Assembly (NCBI GenBank): GCA_938004235.1
Contig: CALKWL010000228.1
Span: 1-5,472, forward strand
Direction of reading: 5' to 3'
Source: an uncultured Gammaproteobacteria bacterium
GTDB lineage: Bacteria; Pseudomonadota; Gammaproteobacteria; Halothiobacillales; Halothiobacillaceae
DNA: 5,472 bases
The translations under genes and the position numbers were made by a program. The notes under the pieces were generated by a model. That model did not search any database. It saw only the letters and a list, made by a program, of their open reading frames with translations, and was not told where the DNA came from. Of this stretch, positions 1 to 4,257 are shown in pieces; position 1 is the first letter of the stretch, and every line of letters starts with the position of its first letter.

Positions 1-636
1 GGGGATGACGCCCAAAAGCGGCACTGCGAGAATCTCCAGCATGTCTTCAATGCTCATCATCTCGCCGCTTTCAGCGCGTGCAGGCGAGTAGCGGGTGACG
101 AGAAGATGCTGTTTGATCGGGGGTTGATTGTGGATGGCGCGGTAGGATTTGCTCGCCAGCAAGCCGAGCATACGATCGGCATCACGCACCGAGGATACTT
201 CCGGGTTAGACACGACGATGGCTTCGTCGGCGAAGTACATGGCAAGTTGCGCGCCTTTTTCAATGCCGGCGGGTGAGTCGCAGACGATGTAGTCGAAGTT
301 TTCTTCTTTCAGGCCGTCAAAAACCTTTTTCACGCCTTCTTCGGTCAGGGCATCCTTATCCTTGGTTTGTGAGGCGGCCAGGACATACAGGTTTTCGATG
401 CGCTTATCTTTGATGAGAGCCTGCGACAGATTGGCTTCGCCCTGCACCACGTTCACAAAGTCGTACACCACACGGCGTTCTACGCCCATGATGAGATCCA
501 GATTGCGCAGGCCGACATCAAAGTCGATGACAGCAACCTTGAGCCCGCGCTGAGCCAGGCCTGTCGCAATGGACGCGCTGGTCGTGGTTTTTCCCACGCC
601 CCCCTTGCCGGAGGTTATGACGAGAATTTTGGACAC
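1..636 (-). CDS. minD: Septum site-determining protein MinD (3' end cut off by window edge)
   Basis: MinD is a membrane-associated ATPase of the ParA/MinD family. As an ATP-bound dimer it sits on the inner membrane, recruits MinC, and is released by MinE, so FtsZ-ring assembly is blocked away from midcell. The first 212 residues are visible, of about 270 in the family. The deviant Walker A motif KGGVGKTT is at residues 11-18, with signature lysine K11 and P-loop K16. D40 lies in VIDFDVGLRNLD, the Walker B strand ends at D120 (IVCDSPAG), and the switch region NPEVSSVRDADR contains D152. Numbering matches E. coli MinD. The start is GTG at 636, which gives MSKILVITSGKGG and has AGAGGA 7 nt upstream; no ATG fits. 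It lies 54 bp downstream of minC, probably in the same transcript. The missing C-terminus would hold the amphipathic membrane-targeting helix. Identification is by recognised family sequence. Confidence 0.97.
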   Translation of the reverse strand, partial: MSKILVITSGKGGVGKTTTSASIATGLAQRGLKVAVIDFDVGLRNLDLIMGVERRVVYDFVNVVQGEANLSQALIKDKRIENLYVLAASQTKDKDALTEEGVKKVFDGLKEENFDYIVCDSPAGIEKGAQLAMYFADEAIVVSNPEVSSVRDADRMLGLLASKSYRAIHNQPPIKQHLLVTRYSPARAESGEMMSIEDMLEILAVPLLGVIP

Positions 637-643
637 ACTGGAA

Positions 644-649
644 TCCTCT
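644..649 (-). promoter_or_regulatory. Shine-Dalgarno site that fixes the GTG start of minD
   Basis: AGAGGA on the minus strand lies 7 nt before the GTG at 636. It supports GTG as the true minD start, which matters because there is no in-frame ATG at the N-terminus and a strict ATG search would miss the gene. Confidence 0.75.
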
Positions 650-690
650 TGTGATGTGTGGACGGACGGCGTAAAACACCCTCAGTTCGT

Positions 691-1446
691 TCAGCCGAAG
701 GCTCGGATGATAAGTTTTTCTTGCAGGATTTCGATGACGGCGGCTTTGCCGATCAGGGCAGGTTCGATACTGTCGCGTGTGCGATAAATGCCGTCAATCG
801 ATACGAGCTCGGCATCAAGGTGTTGGCACCAGATGCGTGCGTCCTTGCGTCCGCGCGCGCCAGCGAGCGCTCGACCCCGCAGTGCGCCATAGATGTGTAT
901 ATCGCCGTCGGCAATGACTTCGGCGCCCTCGTTGACGGAAGCCTCGACCACAAGGTTGTTTCCGCGCGCGTAAACCTGCTGCCCTGCGCGTACAGGCTGG
1001 CGCAGTACGAGATTACTGGTGATATCAGTCTCCAACACGGTCTCAGGCGGCGTAGGCACCTCCTCGGCAGCGGGTGTTGCGGGGGGTTCATGGGTGGGGG
1101 TATTGGGAAAGAGGGCGAGGCGCGCGCGAACAGCCGCCATACGCTGAGCCTCGCTTCCCCCTGAAATGCCCACGATCGTCAGACCGTGATTATCCAGAAG
1201 GCTGCCAAGCGCGGGGAAGTCCACCACCTTGATGCTGTCTTCCAGCGGGGTCAGATCCAGCACGGTCGGAGTGTTCTTGAACAGATTGGGGGCTTGCGCC
1301 ATGTGGTCTTTGAGCCGCAGGGCAAGTTGCACGATATTGGGATTGTGCAATTCAAAAATCATCAGGTTATGGGCGCGGCGTTTGAGCTGAAAGCTTCCCG
1401 TGGAGGAGGCGTCAGCCGGGTCTTCGGGACGTGGGCTGGGGTTCAT
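691..1446 (-). CDS. minC: Septum site-determining protein MinC, inhibitor of FtsZ ring assembly
   Basis: MinC is the FtsZ-antagonising component of the Min system and is brought to the membrane by MinD. The 251-residue product has the usual two-domain layout. An N-terminal FtsZ-inhibiting domain covers about residues 17-105 (FQLKRRAHNLMIFELHNPN onward). A Pro/Thr/Glu-rich linker covers about 113-140. A C-terminal beta-helix domain covers about 145-245 and contains AEVIADGDIHIYGALRGRAL and DAELVSIDGIY, which are hallmarks of the family and mediate dimerisation and MinD binding. The E. coli RSGQ MinD-contact motif appears here as RAGQ (153-156). I chose ATG 1446 because it overlaps the zapD stop as ATGA, which suggests translational coupling; an in-frame TTG at 1455 would add three residues. 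The Shine-Dalgarno is weak, consistent with coupling. The protein is slightly longer than E. coli MinC (231 aa) because of the N-terminus and linker. Confidence 0.97.
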   Translation of the reverse strand: MNPSPRPEDPADASSTGSFQLKRRAHNLMIFELHNPNIVQLALRLKDHMAQAPNLFKNTPTVLDLTPLEDSIKVVDFPALGSLLDNHGLTIVGISGGSEAQRMAAVRARLALFPNTPTHEPPATPAAEEVPTPPETVLETDITSNLVLRQPVRAGQQVYARGNNLVVEASVNEGAEVIADGDIHIYGALRGRALAGARGRKDARIWCQHLDAELVSIDGIYRTRDSIEPALIGKAAVIEILQEKLIIRAFG

Positions 1447-2225
1447 AGGGCACAACAGGCAAGTTTGAAATCAATATGTTCCGGGCTCTGGCGCGTTCGC
1501 CCCTCGTCGGAGTCCAGCTCCAGTTCGAGGAAACGAATGGAAAAGCGCTGCTTACCGGCGCTAACTTCGGGGAAATAACTGACATCTTCAGGCAGAAACA
1601 CGCGCAGCATCTGCGCGGGCAGGTTCGGCAGCAGCGCCTGCTGATAGAAGCCGCCTTCAGCGCATTGATCTGTGGGGAGTGCGCTTTCACGCACTAGGGC
1701 AAGAATGAGCTCGATGCCTTCATTGACCAAGGCAAAGGGGGCCAGCCAGGTAATCAACATATCGCGGCGCATATCCCCAGGCAGGCGCAACCAGTAGTGC
1801 AACATGGGCAGGTCAAATTCGCACAGGCCGCCGGAAATTTTGCTGCGTTGTTGCACCGCAGCCAGAAATTCATGGTTTTTGATGCTGGCGCCAATTGGGC
1901 CATTGTGTGCGTGCAAGCGATGGATGAGCGTCTTTTGCTGCTCCAGAACTTCGTTGAGCTTGCTTGCGTCTACCCCGGGGCTCTGTTGCAGGGCGCTCAG
2001 GCTGGCATTCTGCCGCTCAAGCTCTTTCATCAGTTCGCGCTTGAGGTCAAAACGTCCCGTAACCTCGCTGAGTTCCAGAAGCGTGAGCACAGCGGCTTGG
2101 GCATCGTATTCGCTTGATACCATGAGAAAATGTTGCGCACGATGGAACAACTCACTCACGCGGAAGAATGCGCGCATACGTTCATTAAGCGGGTGTTCGA
2201 AGACGTTTAGCGCCGTCATGTTCAT
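1443..2225 (-). CDS. zapD: Cell division protein ZapD (FtsZ-bundling Z-ring factor)
   Basis: ZapD (formerly YacF, DUF1342) is a cytoplasmic protein that binds the FtsZ C-terminal tail and cross-links filaments, stabilising the Z ring. The 260-residue product fits the family length (E. coli 247). Recognisable family blocks run along it: FEHPLNERMRAFFRVSELF near the N-terminus, a helical region with LMKELERQ and PGVDASKL, SGGLCEFDLPMLHYWL around residues 130-150, GFYQQ, then the beta-rich C-terminal part with FSIRFLELE and a terminal DFKLACC matching E. coli DFELACC. ATG 2225 opens the frame and a second ATG lies two codons later; neither has a strong Shine-Dalgarno, so the exact start is uncertain by two residues. 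Its stop overlaps the minC start. In E. coli zapD sits with coaE and yacG instead, so the min linkage is notable. Confidence 0.95.
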   Translation of the reverse strand: MNMTALNVFEHPLNERMRAFFRVSELFHRAQHFLMVSSEYDAQAAVLTLLELSEVTGRFDLKRELMKELERQNASLSALQQSPGVDASKLNEVLEQQKTLIHRLHAHNGPIGASIKNHEFLAAVQQRSKISGGLCEFDLPMLHYWLRLPGDMRRDMLITWLAPFALVNEGIELILALVRESALPTDQCAEGGFYQQALLPNLPAQMLRVFLPEDVSYFPEVSAGKQRFSIRFLELELDSDEGRTRQSPEHIDFKLACCAL

Positions 2226-2347
2226 CTAGCCATACACAATTCTTCACATTCTGCGCTAAAACCTGCCTGGAATACAATCAGTCGATCCTGTGCTGTGCTG
2301 ATTCGCTATAATCAAGAAAGTAAACTGTCGCAGATAGGTGATCGTGT
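2226..2347. promoter_or_regulatory. Divergent intergenic region between zapD and the lipoprotein gene
   Basis: This 122-bp region must drive zapD-minC-minD leftward and the lipoprotein gene rightward. A clear rightward -10 is visible (separate entry). I found no convincing -35/-10 pair for the leftward operon, so its promoter remains unassigned. Confidence 0.5.
2307..2312 (+). promoter_or_regulatory. Candidate -10 box for the SlyB-like lipoprotein gene
   Basis: A perfect TATAAT lies about 36 bp before the ATG at 2348. No good -35 is found 16-18 bp upstream (the sequence there is around GATCCT), and no TGn extension is present, so the promoter may be weak or activator-dependent. The gene also has AGGTGA (2336-2341) as a ribosome binding site 6 nt before its ATG. 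Confidence 0.5.
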
Positions 2348-2767
2348 ATGCAGTTTTCAACACGTGGGTATCGCGGTGTGGGTCTGGCGTTTGCTATCGT
2401 ATGGCTTGCGGGCTGCGCGACCGACGCGCCTCAGCGCGAGCAACGCGTCGCAAGCAAAAATAGCAGCTTGCCCGCCCCGGTGGGTAAAGCGCTTGGCCTT
2501 GGCCGGGTCGAGTCGGTGCGTGAGGTGATGATTGAAAGCAAGTCTCAATCCTCGGGACGATCAGCGCAGAACACTGCGGCAGCGGTGAACCTGGCGCAAA
2601 TGATGAATGGCGTGCTCTCGCCCAAACAGGATGGCTTGGAACTGAGGGTGCGTTTGGATAATGGCGTAGAAACGAAAGTCGTCCAAACGGCTGATGTCGC
2701 CTTTCGTCCAGGTGATCGCGTTCGAGTGATGCAGGGGTATGATGGTCAAATGCGCGTGACCTATTAG
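2348..2767 (+). CDS. Small SlyB/17-kDa-antigen-like outer-membrane lipoprotein lacking the glycine zipper
   Basis: The 139-residue product has a lipoprotein signal: positive residues R6 and R9, a hydrophobic stretch (VGLAFAIVWL) and the lipobox LAGC with the lipidated cysteine at 23. The next residue is Ala, not Asp, which predicts outer-membrane sorting. Residues 50-63 (GLGRVESVREVMIE) and 96-139 (DGLELRVRLDNGVETKVVQ, FRPGDRVRVMQG) resemble the two blocks flanking the core of SlyB/PcpY-type proteins. The Gly-rich zipper normally between them is replaced by about 30 polar Ser/Gln/Ala residues containing NTAAAVNLAQMMNGVL. The start is supported by AGGTGA 6 nt upstream and by the signal peptide. 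No clear terminator follows. In family members this C-terminal module is associated with envelope integrity; the role here is inferred, and the family assignment rests on pattern similarity only. Confidence 0.7.
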   Translation: MQFSTRGYRGVGLAFAIVWLAGCATDAPQREQRVASKNSSLPAPVGKALGLGRVESVREVMIESKSQSSGRSAQNTAAAVNLAQMMNGVLSPKQDGLELRVRLDNGVETKVVQTADVAFRPGDRVRVMQGYDGQMRVTY

Positions 2768-2819
2768 AGTCTGTTGACGATCTATAGCTCATGAATGCAG
2801 TGTGCGTGGGAGTCGGCCG

Positions 2820-2839
2820 AAAAAGCGCAGTGAATGCGC
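2820..2839 (-). terminator. Possible weak intrinsic terminator reading leftward
   Basis: On the minus strand GCGCA-ttcac-TGCGC is followed directly by TTTTT. The stem is only 5 bp, so efficiency is doubtful. It would stop leftward transcription heading antisense into the lipoprotein gene. It could also be part of the flanking structure of the adjacent palindromic element. Confidence 0.3.
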
Positions 2840-2851
2840 CCTAACAGAATG

Positions 2852-2881
2852 TTGAAAAAAGGCTTTCCTGCCCTTTTTCAA
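2852..2881. repeat. Hairpin in the left part of element A
   Basis: TTGAAAAAAGGC (2852-2863) pairs with GCCCTTTTTCAA (2870-2881) with one A/C mismatch and a 6-nt loop. The left strand is also part of the terminal inverted repeat, so this hairpin competes with long-range pairing. It could give weak termination after the lipoprotein gene, but the T run lies inside the stem. Confidence 0.65.
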
Positions 2882-2884
2882 GGC

Positions 2885-2913
2885 GCCGCGCTCGGTACAT
2901 GTCCGTGCGCGGC
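2885..2913. repeat. GC-rich hairpin in the core of element A
   Basis: GCCGCGC (2885-2891) pairs with GCGCGGC (2907-2913). After one T/T mismatch the stem extends by CGG/CCG around a 7-nt loop. AAGGCG (2880-2885) and CGCCTT (2924-2929) could add an outer stem. This is a stable structure with no T tract, so it is not a canonical terminator. Confidence 0.65.
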
Positions 2914-2982
2914 ATCCATGCCTCGCCTTAATAGAGTGTTTTTCAACACCCTGTTAAAGAATAATGACTATCGAGAATTAAA

Positions 2983-3594
2983 ATGCGCGGACAACTTTAC
3001 ATTATCGCGGCACCTTCGGGAGCGGGGAAAACCAGCCTGGTCAAGGCGCTGCATGAGCATCTTCCTGGAATTGCTGTTTCGGTATCGCATACGACGCGTG
3101 CCAGGCGTTCGGGTGAAGAGGATGGCGTGCATTATCATTTCGTCGATCACGCAGAATTCGAACGCATGGTCGGCGAGGGCGAATTTCTGGAACATGCCCG
3201 TGTGTTCGACAATTTTTACGGTACGGCGCAAAGCTCGGTCGAAGTGAATCTTGCGGCCGGTCTCGATGTGATTCTGGAAATTGACTGGCAAGGCGCACAA
3301 CAGGTGCGCAGGGTGTTCCCGGAAGCGCTGGGGATTTTCATTTTGCCCCCCGCGCGTGAGGTGTTGGAGACTCGCCTGCGGGGGCGCGGGCAAGATGACG
3401 ATAAGATCATTGCGCGGCGGATGCGCGACGCAACGACAGAAATCCAACATTATGCCGAGTTCGATTTTCTAGTGATAAATGACGTGTTTGAGGAAGCTTT
3501 GCGCGAGCTGGCCTGCATTTTTCGCGCCCAGCGCCTGAGCTTTGTGCGCTCATCGGCGCGTCATGCAAGGTTAATCAAGGATCTGCTGGCCTAA
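2983..3594 (+). CDS. gmk: Guanylate kinase
   Basis: Guanylate kinase phosphorylates GMP (and dGMP) to GDP with ATP, an essential cytosolic step in GTP supply that indirectly feeds ppGpp synthesis. The 203-residue product matches the bacterial family length (E. coli 207). The P-loop APSGAGKTS is at residues 10-18 (K16). The GMP-binding region SVSHTTRARRSGEEDGVHYHF covers 33-53 (S35, R39, R42, Y51), continuing with FLEHA (68-72) and NFYGT (77-81). The conserved ILEIDWQGAQQVR block is at 97-109. The lid is around 132-146 (RLRGRG to IARR), and a helical C-terminus follows. ATG 2983 directly precedes the P-loop strand; the Shine-Dalgarno (CGAGAA, 2972-2977) is weak. The gene is bracketed by palindromic elements, and its TAA stop coincides with the conserved end of the downstream one. 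Its own promoter would have to lie in or beyond element A. Confidence 0.97.
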   Translation: MRGQLYIIAAPSGAGKTSLVKALHEHLPGIAVSVSHTTRARRSGEEDGVHYHFVDHAEFERMVGEGEFLEHARVFDNFYGTAQSSVEVNLAAGLDVILEIDWQGAQQVRRVFPEALGIFILPPAREVLETRLRGRGQDDDKIIARRMRDATTEIQHYAEFDFLVINDVFEEALRELACIFRAQRLSFVRSSARHARLIKDLLA

Positions 3595-3600
3595 GTACGT

Positions 3601-3632
3601 GTTGAAAAAATCCATCCCTGAATTTTTTCAGC
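3601..3632. repeat. Hairpin 1 of element B, just after the gmk stop
   Basis: TGAAAAAAT (3603-3611) pairs with ATTTTTTCA (3622-3630). A G-T wobble and a G-C pair extend the stem to 11 bp around a 10-nt loop. It is AT-rich with the T run inside the stem, so it is not a canonical terminator, though it is the only structure near the gmk stop that might weaken read-through. Confidence 0.7.
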
Positions 3633-3640
3633 CCAGCGTA

Positions 3641-3659
3641 CCGCGAAATGAGTTCGCGG
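3641..3659. repeat. Hairpin 2 of element B
   Basis: CCGCGAA (3641-3647) pairs perfectly with TTCGCGG (3653-3659) around the loop ATGAG. No T tract follows. Confidence 0.65.
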
Positions 3660-3666
3660 CGGCTTC

Positions 3667-3697
3667 CGCAAATCAAGGGTGCAGGCTCTTGTTTGCG
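3667..3697. repeat. Hairpin 3 of element B
   Basis: CGCAAATCAAG (3667-3677) pairs with CTTGTTTGCG (3688-3697): ten base pairs with a single bulged T and a 10-nt loop. It is followed by the 8-bp palindrome GGACGTCC at 3701-3708. Confidence 0.6.
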
Positions 3698-3720
3698 TTG
3701 GGACGTCCATGCCCTGCGCG

Positions 3721-3749
3721 CAAATCAGTCACATTAAGTGATTGATTTG
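3721..3749. repeat. Hairpin 4 of element B
   Basis: CAAATCAGTCAC (3721-3732) pairs with GTGATTGATTTG (3738-3749): 12 pairs including one G-T wobble, loop ATTAA. Confidence 0.7.
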
Positions 3750-3754
3750 TTGTT

Positions 3755-3783
3755 ATCGAGTCCGGGTATGTACCGGGCTCGAT
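3755..3783. repeat. Hairpin 5 of element B
   Basis: ATCGAGTCCGG (3755-3765) pairs with CCGGGCTCGAT (3773-3783): 11 pairs with one T-G wobble, loop of 7 nt. It starts only 5 nt after hairpin 4. Confidence 0.7.
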
Positions 3784-3786
3784 AGG

Positions 3787-3816
3787 GCTGAAAATCTCAT
3801 GGATGAGGTTTTCAGC
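3787..3816. repeat. Hairpin 6 of element B (right terminal hairpin)
   Basis: GCTGAAAATCTCAT (3787-3800) pairs with ATGAGGTTTTCAGC (3803-3816), 14 pairs with one T-G wobble and almost no loop. A small competing hairpin CAGCA-tcc-TGCTG (3813-3825) overlaps its right arm. Confidence 0.75.
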
Positions 3817-3825
3817 ATCCTGCTG

Positions 3826-3858
3826 TTAGGGAAACGCTGACATTCAGCGTTTCCCTAA
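3826..3858. repeat. Perfect 15-bp inverted repeat upstream of rpoZ
   Basis: TTAGGGAAACGCTGA (3826-3840) and TCAGCGTTTCCCTAA (3844-3858) are exact reverse complements separated by CAT. No T tract follows on either strand, so it is not an intrinsic terminator. Its right arm covers the place where a -35 hexamer would lie relative to the TACAAT at 3875. It could be an operator-like palindrome, an attenuator-type RNA hairpin or one more unit of the repeat cluster. Confidence 0.8.
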
Positions 3859-3874
3859 GTGGGGGCATTTTCTA

Positions 3875-3880
3875 TACAAT
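3875..3880 (+). promoter_or_regulatory. Candidate -10 box for rpoZ (and probably spoT)
   Basis: TACAAT, a five of six match to TATAAT inside CTATACAAT, lies 36 bp before the rpoZ ATG. The -35 position at 17-bp spacing (TCCCTA, 3852-3857) is poor and falls in the right arm of the perfect palindrome. The promoter is therefore plausible but not strong by consensus. Confidence 0.4.
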
Positions 3881-3916
3881 GCGCGGTTCGAATGAATTGA
3901 CGACGGGAGAATAGAT

Positions 3917-4240
3917 ATGGCACGCGTAACAATCGAAGATTGCCTTAAAGATGTGGACAATCGCTTCCAGCTGGTGGTGATGGCCGCCAAGCGCGCCCGC
4001 CAGATCGAAGCAGGGGCTCAGCCCTTAGTTGACGCGGAAGACGACAAACCCACCGTGATTGCGTTGCGGGAAATTGCTGCGGGCAAGGTGACCCAAGCCG
4101 TGCTGGATGAGGTGCATGTGCATCAGCCTGTGCGTACGCGTATTGCCGATTTTGAAATTCGTGATGAACTCAATGAGTTTCGCGGTGATGAGGAGGAAGC
4201 GCCTGCGTCGCGTCGTGCCTCCAGCAGCGACGACCTTTAA
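3917..4240 (+). CDS. rpoZ: DNA-directed RNA polymerase subunit omega
   Basis: Omega is the small RNA polymerase subunit that wraps the beta-prime C-terminus, aids core assembly and, in E. coli, forms part of ppGpp binding site 1. The 107-residue product has the family core: MARVTIEDCLKDVDNRFQLV at the N-terminus (E. coli [20 protein letters not shown]), AAKRARQIEAG at 23-33, and DDKPTVIALREIAAGKV at about 42-58. MARVT at the N-terminus is the segment tied to ppGpp binding in E. coli and is intact here. It is longer than E. coli omega (91 aa) because of a charged tail ending in EEEAPASRRASSSDDL. The start is supported by GGGAGA (3905-3910) 6 nt upstream. It lies 17 bp before spoT and is probably co-transcribed with it, with little sign of a terminator between them. 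Confidence 0.96.
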   Translation: MARVTIEDCLKDVDNRFQLVVMAAKRARQIEAGAQPLVDAEDDKPTVIALREIAAGKVTQAVLDEVHVHQPVRTRIADFEIRDELNEFRGDEEEAPASRRASSSDDL

Positions 4241-4257
4241 GCCTTGATGTTTGGGTG

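Larger units (their letters stand above)
2842..2956. repeat. 115-bp palindromic element with 18-bp terminal inverted repeats (element A)
   Basis: The left arm TAACAGAATGTTGAAAAA (2842-2859) is the reverse complement of the right arm TTTTTCAACACCCTGTTA (2939-2956) at 16 of 18 positions. Both ends carry a TA dinucleotide. The interior holds two further hairpins and no reading frame of note. The layout resembles a MITE or a REP/BIME-like element. It sits between the lipoprotein gene and gmk, 26 bp before the gmk start. Whether it is repeated elsewhere in the genome cannot be seen here, but related ends occur again downstream of gmk. The inverted repeats are seen directly; the mobile-element reading is inference. 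Confidence 0.7.
3590..3830. repeat. Hairpin-rich composite element between gmk and rpoZ (element B)
   Basis: Almost the whole gmk-rpoZ spacer consists of successive inverted repeats, listed separately. The ends resemble those of element A. The left end reads CCTAA, five variable bases, then TGTTGAAAAAA (3600-3610), the same spacing as in element A. The right end read on the minus strand begins CCTAACAG and soon reaches ATGCTGAAAA. The outermost hairpins (3601-3632 and 3787-3816) are roughly inverted copies of each other, both ending GCCC. No convincing reading frame is present. A REP/BIME-type cluster or MITE derivative is the best guess. The limits are approximate. Confidence 0.6.

Noticed and set aside
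658..1164. 168-codon plus-strand frame across minC
   Set aside because: It is an out-of-strand shadow of minC; the translation has no family features, and minC is unambiguous.
2394..2792. 132-codon minus-strand frame over the lipoprotein gene
   Set aside because: The plus-strand gene has a lipobox, ribosome binding site and promoter; the antisense product is low-complexity and Arg/Ser/Pro-rich, without recognisable motifs.
2768..2982. tRNA or other known structured RNA gene in the lipoprotein-gmk spacer
   Set aside because: There is no cloverleaf, no T-loop GTTCRANNC box and no CCA-adjacent acceptor pairing; the structure is explained by nested inverted repeats.
2834..3247. 137-codon plus-strand frame spanning element A and the start of gmk
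   Set aside because: Its second half is gmk in the wrong frame and its first half is the palindromic element, so it is not a plausible gene.
3601..3632. Canonical intrinsic terminator for gmk
   Set aside because: The stem is AT-rich, and the T run forms the stem itself instead of following a GC-rich stem.
3590..3860. CRISPR array as an explanation for the repeated hairpins
   Set aside because: The hairpins differ in sequence, and there are no identical direct repeats with regular spacers.
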